Positions 34,552-42,531 of a stretch of DNA of 64,000 nucleotides are shown here, piece by piece. Location of the stretch: contig SHVB01000005.1 of the NCBI GenBank assembly GCA_009694375.1, positions 62,001 to 126,000 on the forward strand. The letters are read 5' to 3'. This DNA comes from Acidimicrobiia bacterium (lineage in GTDB: Bacteria > Actinomycetota > Acidimicrobiia > Acidimicrobiales > VFJN01). A program made the translations under genes and the position numbers. The notes under the pieces are model-generated. The model was given only the letters and a program-made list of their open reading frames with translations, was not told the origin of the DNA and made no database searches. Every line of letters begins with the position of its first letter. The stretch's first letter is position 1.

Positions 34552-34564
34552 AGGCGACAGCCTA
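34552..34564 (-). promoter_or_regulatory. TANNNT -10 box for a leaderless start (dioxygenase-Fae-SnoaL cassette)
   Basis: TAGGCT (34564 to 34559, minus strand) lies 7 nt before the GTG at 34551. It would drive the whole three-gene cassette. Confidence 0.45.
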
Positions 34565-34730
34565 TGACCCCCTGGCCTGCTCCCACCGTTCGGAACTGGT
34601 CCGGGACGGGCTGGTGAGACTGCGGGACGCCCTCGCGGTGTCGAGCGACCCCGAGGACTTACGCATCGCCCTCTCCCAGGCGGGCGGCGGCAGCGCCTTC
34701 GGAGGGCGCCGGGCGGTTCGGACCCGGTGA
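34563..34730 (+). pseudogene. C-terminal fragment of an unidentified gene
   Basis: An open stretch reads YDPLACSHRSELVRDGLV and continues RLRDALAVSSDPEDLRIAL to a TGA at 34730. Its stop overlaps the GTG start of the CCA-enzyme relic by 4 nt (GTGA), the normal layout of an intact operon. No credible N-terminal part is present upstream, where the divergent dioxygenase gene lies. I read it as the surviving tail of the gene that once preceded the CCA enzyme. Family not recognised. Confidence 0.35.
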
Positions 34731-34920
34731 CCGCCCCCCAGCAGCCGTCGCGGGTGATCCCCGAGCGGCTGGCCCCGATCCTCGCGGCGGGCGCCCGCTG
34801 GTGGCGCGCTTCGAGGCCGACGGCCACCACCTTTACCTGGTGGGCGGCAGCGTGCGGAACCTGGTGCTGGGCCGTCCGGTCGGGGGTGACATCGACCTCA
34901 CCACCGATGCCCGGCCCGAG
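34727..34920 (+). pseudogene. Relic of a CCA tRNA nucleotidyltransferase (N-terminal fragment, frameshifted)
   Basis: From GTG 34727 the text VIPERLAPILAAGA matches the start of actinobacterial CCA-adding enzymes. At CCC 34794-34796 one base is missing relative to the expected GAPLVARFEA. The other frame then continues VARFEADGHHLYLVGGSVRN and DIDLTTDARPE, the nucleotidyltransferase GGxVRD and DxD region (with D to N in the first). Similarity ends at about 34920, so over 80% of the enzyme is absent. The remaining 34921-35016 holds nothing I can assign. An intact copy must exist elsewhere in the genome. Confidence 0.72.
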
Positions 34921-35016
34921 CAGGGCGTCGACGCGGAAGTTGGCCCGGATGAACGCCAGCTCGGCACCGCAGCCGAGTTCGACCGAGGCCCCGAAGGCCA
35001 GGGGCCTGCAGTGCGG

Positions 35017-36357
35017 TTACAGGTCGGCAACGGGAACGCTGCCATCCGCAATGGCTTGCACGAGTTCGGCGTGGTCGAGCTCGTTCTGAATGGTCACGCG
35101 ATCGGCGTACTCCACAATCGCCCGGTCGAACACCTCCGAATCCCTCCCCAGATAGCCGCTGATGGCAGCGGGGTCTCCCGAGCGGGCGTGCGCCCGGGCC
35201 AGCACTTCTCCGCAGCGCGCAATGTAACTGGTTAGTGCGGCGGCCGGAATCGTGGCGGGATCGATGCTCCCCTTCATGTCGGCTAGTTGGCGAACGTAAG
35301 TTTGGAAGTCCAACGCTTGGCTGTGGCCGAGGAAGAGGTCGCTGGCGGCCTGCATGCGGCGCTGCCCGTCGGTCACCCGCTTGCCGTTGTGCTCAACGGT
35401 GGGGGCATCGGGAAGGATCGCGAGCACCGAATTCACAGCCTGTTTGATCTGAAGGAACAGCGGCGCCCCGGTGGGGTCGATGAGCAGCGCCACGAAACAG
35501 CGAGTACCCACACTGCCTACCCCCACGACCTTGCGGGCAAAGTCCACCACCTCGTAGCGGGCCACCAGTTCGGCCCGCTCAGGAGGGAGGGACGACAGAT
35601 ACCCGTTGTACAGGCCGAGAAGGGCCTCGGGTTCGTTAGTCAGGATGTTGAGATGGTTGATGAGCGGGGGGTTGTCGACGATCCTGTACGAGCCGTTTAC
35701 CTTGACCGCTAATTTACGCAGCAGCCGGTCTGAGGTTCGTTTGCGACTGGCGGCGATCGTGGATTGGAACGAAACCTCCCGCAACTGTTCCAAGGCCGTG
35801 GCTCGCACGTTTTCGGGTACGAGTTGCTCGTAGAACACATCCACCAATGATTGTCGGGCGTGGCGAGCCATGCCCGTTCGGTAGGCCGTCACGCCAGCGT
35901 GCACCGCTTCCTGGCCCACCGAGCGCGGGAAGCCGCGCCACTTGGCCACAATGGCCGCGCTCGCTGCGAGCCGTTTGACGTCCCACTCCCAAGGCCCAGG
36001 AAGTGTCTCGTCGAAGTCGTTTAGGTCGAATACGAGTTTACGTTCCGGGGTGGCGAAGAGCCCGAAGTTGGTCAGGTGCGCATCGCCGCAGACTTGTACC
36101 TTCTGCCCAGTGATCGGCGTCTCGAGTAAATCGAGGGCCATGACCCGGGCGGCTCCTCGGAAGAAGGAAAATGGGGAATCGGCCATGCGCTGCATGCGGA
36201 TCGGAACCAACTCGGGGACACGGGTGGAGTTTTCCTGCTGGAGCACAGCAACCGGATTGCGTCGGTTGGCCGCCGGCACCCACTCAGCGTGGGACGACCG
36301 GGGAACCTCAACGCGCCGCGAGCGGCCCTCTTGCGTGCTGGCCTCTACTTTCGTCAT
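35017..36357 (-). CDS. DUF2252-family protein
   Basis: 446 residues from ATG 36357, which has AGGAG 6-7 nt upstream. Family hallmarks: ELVPIRMQRMADSPFSFFRG, VCGDAHLTNFG, then FDLNDFDETLPGPWEWDVKR, which resembles a kinase-like catalytic/metal loop (H-x-N and D-x-N-D-F-D). Members are probably distant aminoglycoside-phosphotransferase-like enzymes, but no substrate is established. It lies downstream of the flippase/kinase-like gene on the same strand, with a 107-bp gap, so co-expression is possible. Confidence 0.82.
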   Translation of the reverse strand: MTKVEASTQEGRSRRVEVPRSSHAEWVPAANRRNPVAVLQQENSTRVPELVPIRMQRMADSPFSFFRGAARVMALDLLETPITGQKVQVCGDAHLTNFGLFATPERKLVFDLNDFDETLPGPWEWDVKRLAASAAIVAKWRGFPRSVGQEAVHAGVTAYRTGMARHARQSLVDVFYEQLVPENVRATALEQLREVSFQSTIAASRKRTSDRLLRKLAVKVNGSYRIVDNPPLINHLNILTNEPEALLGLYNGYLSSLPPERAELVARYEVVDFARKVVGVGSVGTRCFVALLIDPTGAPLFLQIKQAVNSVLAILPDAPTVEHNGKRVTDGQRRMQAASDLFLGHSQALDFQTYVRQLADMKGSIDPATIPAAALTSYIARCGEVLARAHARSGDPAAISGYLGRDSEVFDRAIVEYADRVTIQNELDHAELVQAIADGSVPVADL

Positions 36358-36464
36358 GTGATCTCCTGTAGGCAACCGAGGCTTCAAAACTTAGGGCTCG
36401 CGGCGCTGGCGGACCAACGCCACGAAGGCCAATCCTGCGGATTAAGCGGCGTGCCGGCGGCGGC

Positions 36465-38846
36465 TTAGACAAGATCTGATCGTTGCACTCGGGCGAGGAA
36501 CAACCAGCAGGGCAGAATGGGCAACCAATAACTGAACAGACGGAACACCAGCACAATAGCGGCGGCCTCCCCGGCTTCTACCCCCAAGCCCACGAGGCCG
36601 GCGATGAGGGCGGCTTCGATAGCACCGACGCCACCGGGGGTAGGGGCGGCGGAAGCGATCGTGGTGGCAGTGATGTACATGGCCCCCACGGCCGCAAAAC
36701 TCAATGAGGTACCGAACGCCTCGATCGTCAACGCGAACGTGATGATGGAGGCGAGTTTTCCGGCCAGCGCTCCGGTGAAGAGCAGCAGCAACTTGGAAGG
36801 CTGGTGGGCGAGCGTCCGTAGATCCCGGAAGGCGGAGGCGAGGTTTACCCGGAGGTATCGGAGCAACTTGCGCCCCTTCGCAGTGGCATAGACAACTCCC
36901 ACCACGGTCAGGAGCACGAGGGCCACTACCGCGAGAAGCATTCCCGCGGGGAACGACACGTTGATGGCGCTATTGGAGCTCCCCACCCAGGTGAAGAAGA
37001 CGAGCGCCAGGACCACTTGCACCACCCCCGACGCGGCACTGGTGATCGCCACACTGGAAGCGGAGTTGACCAGCGGAATGCCATTGCGCTGCAGATACCG
37101 GGTGCGCAATGCCATCCCGCCGGCGTTGGCGGGGGTGAACCGGTTCAGGAAAGCCTGGGCAAACATCACCTCGGTGGTGGGAAGGAAAGCGATGGGTCTT
37201 GGGACCGCCCCCATGAGGCTGACCGCCCCGGCGGGGTATCCGAGCAGCGGAATGACTAGGAGGAAGGGGAGATAGGCCGGGTTGGCCCCTTTGATGGCCG
37301 CCCAGATTTCGTTGATGTTCCCCAGCAACGTCAACAGAACGGTGGCCAACAGCAGGGTGGCGACGAACACGATGAGCTTGCGGAAACTCAGCCGCTCAAG
37401 TTTCGCCATTTCGTAGGTGTCCACCTGGGCGACCCGTTGTATCTCCGTGCGAAGTTCGCTGAGCAGGTCCTTGGTTCCGCGCACCGCCGCTCGCGTCTCG
37501 GGATCCAGGGACAGAGGTTGGATGAGCGGGAGGGTGACACCCAGTTGCTGGGGTGAGAAGGCTGACGCCGCTGCCACGGAGCGAGTGACGCCATGGGCGG
37601 CGGCCACGGCGATGAGCATCCCGGCGAGATCCTGGGCCAGGTGACTTTCGGTGGCCGAGAACCTTGCCCAGCGAAGGTCAATGAGGCTCACCGTCTGATC
37701 AGGTCCGACCCAGATGTGGTGCAGGCTGGGCCAGCCGTGGGTGATCCGAGCCTTGTGCAGCATGCTGAGTTGATCGAAGGCGCCCCGGAGCAGTTCGTCG
37801 GATGGATTGTCGATGGTGTCGAGGCCTTGGCCCTCCACGAAGTCCATTACCAGCATCGCCCCGTACTGCGGGGCACTGGCGACCGCAACGGGGTGGGGAA
37901 TCGACGCGCCAGCGCGAGCGGCGAAGAGCAGGTGGAGGGCCTCGTTGTTGATGGTCTCCGAGACCCCCACGGCGGTTCGGTTGGCGGGGCTGGCCACCCT
38001 CAAGGCACGCCAGGCGCGCATCAGTAACTTGGCGTCTCGCTCGTCGCGTCCTACGAGCTTGATGAATCGTCGGCGGCCGTCGGCCCCCGTGGCCTCGTAG
38101 GTGGGACCGTGACGGTGACGGGTGGGGGTGAGCGTCACCGTCATAACCGGCTCGCCCGCCGCTATGAGGGCGGCTTCGATGTCGGCCACTGGCGGCGAGC
38201 GCAGGGGTGCCCGGGCCACCACCATCACCAGCGAGCCCATGAACACGCCCGCGGCGATGCCGGTGAGCAGGCCGACGGGGGTTTCCAGGGCGGTGACCAC
38301 CCGGGCGAAGGAGATCACCGCCACGCTGGACCAGATCAGCCGTCGCCAACCGCGGGGCAAGTCGGGGGACAAGACGGTGGCGGCGGCGGCCGCAGCGGCT
38401 AGATAGGTCCCGGAGGGGAAGGCTGCGCCCGTCACCCAGGACGGTTGCTCGCCGGCGGCGATCACCTCGGAGGGAACCGCTGGGGCCCGGAAGGGGGCGG
38501 TCAAGACGGTGGCGACGACCGTAGCGGCGGCGGCTCCGGCGGCTAATACCAACTCGCGCCAGCGGCCCCGGCGGACGAGCATCAGCACCACCAACGGGGC
38601 CGCCACCGCCGCCAGTTGGACCAGTCCGACCACCAGTTGGGCCAGCGAATCGGGGAGGGCCGCTACCAACTGAACGAGGTCCTCGGAGAGACCGAGGGTT
38701 TGACCCGAGTACGCAACGCTCATGGCCGTGAAGGACAGCCAGATCATGGCAGCGACCACCATGCGGGCAACATCGGCCGGATGGCGAACCCAGGTGACCC
38801 TGGGTTGAGGTGGTCGGGTATCGACAGGAGTTGGTAAGCGGGCCAC
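36465..38846 (-). CDS. Large membrane protein: kinase-like domain joined to a lysylphosphatidylglycerol-synthase/flippase-like membrane domain
   Basis: 793 residues in three parts. Residues about 25-215 form five or six hydrophobic helices (the second cluster resembles a PAP2-like membrane segment). Residues about 250-450 are a soluble kinase-like fold: RRFIKLVGRDERDAKLLMRA holds the candidate ATP Lys, then HGWPSLHHIWVGPD at the catalytic-loop position and SLIDLRWARF at the DFG position; the catalytic Asp is not clear, so it may be inactive. Residues about 475-790 are a YbhN/LPG-synthase membrane domain with NRFTPANAGGMALRTRYLQ and TPGGVGAIEAALI. GTG start with AAGGAG upstream. Likely role in lipid or glycolipid handling at the membrane. 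Confidence 0.8.
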   Translation of the reverse strand: MARLPTPVDTRPPQPRVTWVRHPADVARMVVAAMIWLSFTAMSVAYSGQTLGLSEDLVQLVAALPDSLAQLVVGLVQLAAVAAPLVVLMLVRRGRWRELVLAAGAAAATVVATVLTAPFRAPAVPSEVIAAGEQPSWVTGAAFPSGTYLAAAAAAATVLSPDLPRGWRRLIWSSVAVISFARVVTALETPVGLLTGIAAGVFMGSLVMVVARAPLRSPPVADIEAALIAAGEPVMTVTLTPTRHRHGPTYEATGADGRRRFIKLVGRDERDAKLLMRAWRALRVASPANRTAVGVSETINNEALHLLFAARAGASIPHPVAVASAPQYGAMLVMDFVEGQGLDTIDNPSDELLRGAFDQLSMLHKARITHGWPSLHHIWVGPDQTVSLIDLRWARFSATESHLAQDLAGMLIAVAAAHGVTRSVAAASAFSPQQLGVTLPLIQPLSLDPETRAAVRGTKDLLSELRTEIQRVAQVDTYEMAKLERLSFRKLIVFVATLLLATVLLTLLGNINEIWAAIKGANPAYLPFLLVIPLLGYPAGAVSLMGAVPRPIAFLPTTEVMFAQAFLNRFTPANAGGMALRTRYLQRNGIPLVNSASSVAITSAASGVVQVVLALVFFTWVGSSNSAINVSFPAGMLLAVVALVLLTVVGVVYATAKGRKLLRYLRVNLASAFRDLRTLAHQPSKLLLLFTGALAGKLASIITFALTIEAFGTSLSFAAVGAMYITATTIASAAPTPGGVGAIEAALIAGLVGLGVEAGEAAAIVLVFRLFSYWLPILPCWLFLARVQRSDLV

Positions 38847-38936
38847 GCCAACTCCTTTCGGTCAGGGCGCGCCCTCAGAGTAGCGATTGGCGAGTCAACC
38901 GGGCGCGTCGGCTACCGCCGAACCCGCCACCGCCAC

Positions 38937-39566
38937 TTAGCTGGGGAGCACGTCGCGCAGTGACATCACCAGGAAGACGCCGATGATCGCCTCGTTCACG
39001 ATCCACGAGTGGGTGGTGGTCCAATGACGCAGGCGTGGGAGGTCGTGCTCAGCTCGATGCCCGAAGGCGAGAAGGATGAACAGCGGGATGCCCGCAAGCA
39101 TGACGGTTGCAGCCACCAACAAAAAGATGGTCACCCACGGTTCGCCCTGGCTGGCCAGCACGTTGGCCACCACGAACATGGTGATGACATCGGTAGGCAT
39201 CACTAGGAAGAGGATGAAGCCGATGCGAAAGGAGAAGCCTGGCCTGGCGTCCTGCAACTTACCCATCCAGGAGGGTGGCTCGGACCGGCTTCGTCGCCGG
39301 TACACCACGAGGGCCAGCACCAGGAGCAGGACCACCACCGCGATGTCGAATGCCTGGCCGAGAGCGAAAGGCGATCTCGAGCTCTGAGCATAGACGGCCG
39401 CCAGGTAAAACACCGACATGGCGATGGTGGTGGCGGCGGTCACCCCCGCCAGGAACGCCGCGGAGTTGGCTTTGGCCCGCTGGCTGGTCGCCAGCATGAT
39501 GGCGGTGATCATCTGCGGGCCTGCGACCATCACGATGGCCATGGGCAAGATGCGTAACGGGTTCAT
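38937..39566 (-). CDS. GAP-family (Sap, peptidoglycolipid/sulfolipid addressing) membrane protein
   Basis: 209 residues with six hydrophobic helices. The pattern NPLRILPMAIVMVAGPQMI and GKLQDARPGFSFRIGFIL, with P-T-D-V in helix 4, fits the LysE-like GAP family. Mycobacterial members help place glycolipids at the cell surface. ATG 39566 has GGAGG about 8 nt upstream; an ATG five codons earlier overlaps that site. It is followed on the same strand by the kinase/flippase-like gene and DUF2252, a possible envelope-lipid group. Confidence 0.65.
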   Translation of the reverse strand: MNPLRILPMAIVMVAGPQMITAIMLATSQRAKANSAAFLAGVTAATTIAMSVFYLAAVYAQSSRSPFALGQAFDIAVVVLLLVLALVVYRRRSRSEPPSWMGKLQDARPGFSFRIGFILFLVMPTDVITMFVVANVLASQGEPWVTIFLLVAATVMLAGIPLFILLAFGHRAEHDLPRLRHWTTTHSWIVNEAIIGVFLVMSLRDVLPS

Positions 39567-39610
39567 ACCGGCGGCCTCCATCGCTCAACGCGAACCTAAT
39601 GGTGGGAGCC

Positions 39611-39626
39611 AACCCCACGAGGGGTT
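39611..39626 (-). terminator. Hairpin downstream of the SDR at 39655
   Basis: AACCCC-ACGA-GGGGTT, a perfect 6-bp stem with a 4-nt loop about 29 nt after the SDR stop. No strong U-tract follows on the minus strand. Candidate terminator before the GAP-family gene. Confidence 0.4.
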
Positions 39627-39654
39627 TGGGGATCAGGATCGGCCGGGCCCTGGG

Positions 39655-40398
39655 TTAGGCCCAGCCGCCGGCATACGCCACGAACTGGCCGGTGGTGAAG
39701 CCACTGGTCCCATCGACAAAGGCCATGCAGAACGCAGCGAACTCTTCCATCGTGCCGAGCCGTCCCATCGGCACCTGGGCCTCCACGCGGGCTCGTACCT
39801 CAGGGTCGGTGGCCCCCGAGGCGGCCAGGAACTCCGGGAAATCCATGAAGTTCGTGCCCACGGCGTTCACCTGCACCCCGTGACGCGCCACCTCGGCCGC
39901 CACGTTGCGGGCCAGCATCGTGGATCCGGCCCGGGCCGCTGAATACAACGGCGCTCCGGGCGTGGGGCGGGCTCCGGCGGCACTGGTGATCAGGAGGATT
40001 TGCCCGGAGCGCTGTTCGATCATCGGGTCCACCATCGCCTTGAGGAAGTGGTAGGGGCCTTCCAGACATCCCGTGAGAACGGTCCGCAGGTCTTCGATGG
40101 TGGAGTTGGTGAACCGACCCGTCACGATCTGCCCGGCGAAGGCCACCGCTGAGTCCACCCGACCGAAGCGGGCCAGGGCCGCTTCCGCCAGGGCCGGGGC
40201 GGACTCGGGCCGCGCCAGGTTGCTGACGTTTGGTACTACTTCCACCGCCGCGCCGGCGGCGTGAACTTCGGCTACGAGTTCCGGGGTGGGATCCCCGAGC
40301 ACGAGGTCATGGCCCCGGGCGGCGAGGTGACGAGCCAACTCCGGACCCACGTAATGACGCGCATCTCCAATCACCGAAACGCGACGAGCGCCGGACAT
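39655..40398 (-). CDS. Short-chain dehydrogenase/reductase-family protein, atypical cofactor loop
   Basis: 247 residues. The fold is SDR-like: beta-1 VSVIGDARHYVGPELARHL, a later LITSAAGARPTPGAPLYSAARAG with candidate Ser and Tyr-x3-Arg, and GQFVAYAGGW at the end. Two departures are notable. The glycine-rich loop is GDARHYVG, not TGxxxGxG, and the catalytic Lys of YxxxK is replaced by Arg (YSAAR). The protein may thus be a weak or non-canonical enzyme. ATG 40398; a longer frame upstream was rejected. Confidence 0.72.
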   Translation of the reverse strand: MSGARRVSVIGDARHYVGPELARHLAARGHDLVLGDPTPELVAEVHAAGAAVEVVPNVSNLARPESAPALAEAALARFGRVDSAVAFAGQIVTGRFTNSTIEDLRTVLTGCLEGPYHFLKAMVDPMIEQRSGQILLITSAAGARPTPGAPLYSAARAGSTMLARNVAAEVARHGVQVNAVGTNFMDFPEFLAASGATDPEVRARVEAQVPMGRLGTMEEFAAFCMAFVDGTSGFTTGQFVAYAGGWA

Positions 40399-40533
40399 CA
40401 GACGCGACCGCCATCGTTCACGGGCTGCTCGGTTAGTAGCCGAGGGGGGCGGGGACGCTGATGTTCCGGCATGGCAGGGTCCGATCGCAGTAGCGGGGAT
40501 GGGTGGGCTTGCGCAGGGTTCTAGCGCAGAAAC

Positions 40534-40545
40534 TAGGTTCGGCGC
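40534..40545 (+). promoter_or_regulatory. TANNNT -10 box for a leaderless start (GTG 40546)
   Basis: TAGGTT at 40534-40539 lies 6 nt before the GTG start of the alpha/beta hydrolase, with no ribosome-binding site. Confidence 0.45.
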
Positions 40546-41277
40546 GTGATCGTTTTTGTCCACGGAGTACCCGAAACCGCCGCTATCTGGGACAGCATCC
40601 GCAGTCGCTCGTCTCGGCCCTCGCTCGCTCTGGCGATGCCGGGATTCGACTGCGCCCGTCCCAACGGTTTCGGGGCCACCAAGGACGACTACGTGCACTG
40701 GTTGCTGGGCGAGTTAGATCCCCTCGAGGGGCCGATCGATCTGGTGGGTCACGACTGGGGGGCCGCCCTCACCTACCGGGTGGCGACCGCCTTCGGCGAC
40801 CGACTGCACTCCTGGGCCGCCGATGTGGGCAACATCATCCACCCCCGCTACCAGTGGCACGACTTCGCCAAGATCTGGCAGACCCCCGGTGATGGCGAGG
40901 CGTTTGTAGAGAACACCGACGCCCAGACCCCGCGTGAGCGAGCCGGCCCGTTCGAATTCATGGGCGTTCCGGCCGCCGATGCGCTGGCCATGGCCACGGC
41001 CTTCGACGCCACCATGGGGGCCTGCATCCTCGATCTCTATCGGTCCGCTACCCCCAACCTTCACGACCATTGGGGTCCGTGGTCGCCCACGGTGGCCCCC
41101 GGTTTGGTTTTGCACGCCAGTGACGATCCCTTTGGTGATGAGACATTGGCGATGGAGGTGGCGGCCGCATTGGGAGCGCAGTTCGCCACCATTACCGGGG
41201 CTGGACATTTCTGGCCCTACCAGTACCCGGCGGAGGCGTTGGCGGTGTTGGACGGGTTCTGGGCGTCGCTGGACTGA
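40546..41277 (+). CDS. Alpha/beta hydrolase, epoxide-hydrolase/haloalkane-dehalogenase-like
   Basis: 243 residues. HGVPETAAIW carries the oxyanion His-Gly, GHDWGAAL carries the nucleophile Asp, and GAGHFWPYQYP carries the catalytic His. An Asp nucleophile separates this group (epoxide hydrolases, haloalkane dehalogenases) from Ser esterases. ASDDPFG is a candidate acid position. It is short for the family; the cap region is reduced. The start GTG at 40546 removes any N-terminal extension. Confidence 0.8.
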   Translation: MIVFVHGVPETAAIWDSIRSRSSRPSLALAMPGFDCARPNGFGATKDDYVHWLLGELDPLEGPIDLVGHDWGAALTYRVATAFGDRLHSWAADVGNIIHPRYQWHDFAKIWQTPGDGEAFVENTDAQTPRERAGPFEFMGVPAADALAMATAFDATMGACILDLYRSATPNLHDHWGPWSPTVAPGLVLHASDDPFGDETLAMEVAAALGAQFATITGAGHFWPYQYPAEALAVLDGFWASLD

Positions 41278-41308
41278 CGGTGACATCGCTTGGATGCCGG
41301 CATCCCCC

Positions 41309-41821
41309 TTAGCCCGGCGGTTCGGCAAAGAGCAGTTGGTGCGCCACCAGATCCGATGCGAAGCCCGGTTCAAAGGGGAGCACCCCGGCCCGATCGGGCC
41401 AGGCCAGCTGCACCATGTCGAAGTTGTCGGGGGGGCGGCCGGCGAGTTGTTGATGCTCGGTCAGCGACGGAAAGAGGGCGGCGTTAGCGGTGGCGTCGAG
41501 CGGGAGGAGTGCGCACGGTTGGCCTCCGTCGAGAAGCCCGATGAACGACGCGCCAATGGGCAACTCGCTGCCGGCCGCCAAGGCGTCGACCACGAGATCG
41601 AAGAGGCCGCGGCAGGCCACCGGGGAGAGCCCCACCACGCAGAGCTCGGGAAATCCGAACCGCTCCTGGATACCGATGGTGTAGGCGTAGCGAGGGAACG
41701 GCGGGTCCAGATCGGCCCGGGTGGGCACCGCATCGAGTGCCCAGCCCTCGCGCTCGAGCATGAACACCACCTTGTCGCGATGGCTCATGTCACGGTCGGG
41801 GAACACATCTTCGCCAGGCAT
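41309..41821 (-). CDS. DUF4262-family protein
   Basis: 170 residues. The pattern YAYTIGIQERFGFPELCVVG, CRGLFDLVVDAL and FDMVQLAWPDRAGVLPFEPG is that of DUF4262, a small family of unknown function in actinobacteria and proteobacteria. No signal peptide or membrane segment. Divergent from the nitroreductase at 41862 with 40 bp between start codons. Confidence 0.75.
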   Translation of the reverse strand: MPGEDVFPDRDMSHRDKVVFMLEREGWALDAVPTRADLDPPFPRYAYTIGIQERFGFPELCVVGLSPVACRGLFDLVVDALAAGSELPIGASFIGLLDGGQPCALLPLDATANAALFPSLTEHQQLAGRPPDNFDMVQLAWPDRAGVLPFEPGFASDLVAHQLLFAEPPG

Positions 41822-41849
41822 GCCTGACAGCCTGACAGAGCGCAGCCCC

Positions 41850-41861
41850 TACGCTTGGGGT
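41850..41861 (+). promoter_or_regulatory. TANNNT -10 box for a leaderless start (nitroreductase)
   Basis: TACGCT at 41850-41855 lies 6 nt before the ATG at 41862. Confidence 0.45.
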
Positions 41862-42515
41862 ATGGACCTGGCCGAGGCGCTGTGCAGCAATCCCTCCGTC
41901 CGTGAGTTCACCGACGAGCCGGTGTCCGATGAGGAGGTGGCGGCCCTGCTGGAGGTGGCGCGGTTTGCCCCCAGCGGCGGAAATCGCCAGCCCTGGCGGG
42001 TGGCGGTGATCAAGGAACCGTCGCTGCGGCGGGCGCTGGCGGACCTGTGTGGCCCGGTGTGGTCGGAATATCTGGCGGAGGGAATCACCGGGGCCACGCC
42101 GTTCTCGGTGGTGGGGCCGCCGCCGGAGATCGAGCCGCTCGGTCCGCAGCCCAACCCGCTGCTCGACGCCATCGAATCGGTGCCCGTTGTGTTGGTGGTG
42201 GCCGCCGATCTTGGGCAGATCGCCATGATGGACAAGGACCTGGCGCGGGTGCCGCTCACCGGGGGCGCATCGGTGTACCCGTTCGTGCACTCGATTCTGC
42301 TGGCGGCTCGTGATCGCAACCTCGGCGGGGTGATGACCACCTTCTTGGCCCGGGCCGAACCGGCGGCCGCCCCGCTAATGCGCCTTCCGGACACCTGGGC
42401 GCTGGCGTCGATGGTGTTCCTCGGGCATCCGGTGAGGCGGGCCACCAAACTCACTCGCCGCCCCGTGAGCGACTTCGCCGTGATCGACCGGTTCGACGGG
42501 GTGTCTTTTGGCTGA
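41862..42515 (+). CDS. Nitroreductase-family FMN-dependent oxidoreductase
   Basis: 217 residues. VREFTDEPVSDEEVAALLEVARFAPSGGNRQPW, read as three family blocks, covers the FMN-phosphate Arg and the SGGNRQPW dimer/flavin loop. GGVMTTFLAR and FLGHPV occur in the usual C-terminal positions. Family members reduce nitro compounds, quinones or enones with NAD(P)H. The stop lies 16 nt before the start of the SDR-Ddn fusion, so the two may be co-transcribed. Confidence 0.87.
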   Translation: MDLAEALCSNPSVREFTDEPVSDEEVAALLEVARFAPSGGNRQPWRVAVIKEPSLRRALADLCGPVWSEYLAEGITGATPFSVVGPPPEIEPLGPQPNPLLDAIESVPVVLVVAADLGQIAMMDKDLARVPLTGGASVYPFVHSILLAARDRNLGGVMTTFLARAEPAAAPLMRLPDTWALASMVFLGHPVRRATKLTRRPVSDFAVIDRFDGVSFG

Positions 42516-42531
42516 GGATGACCGGACTGGA

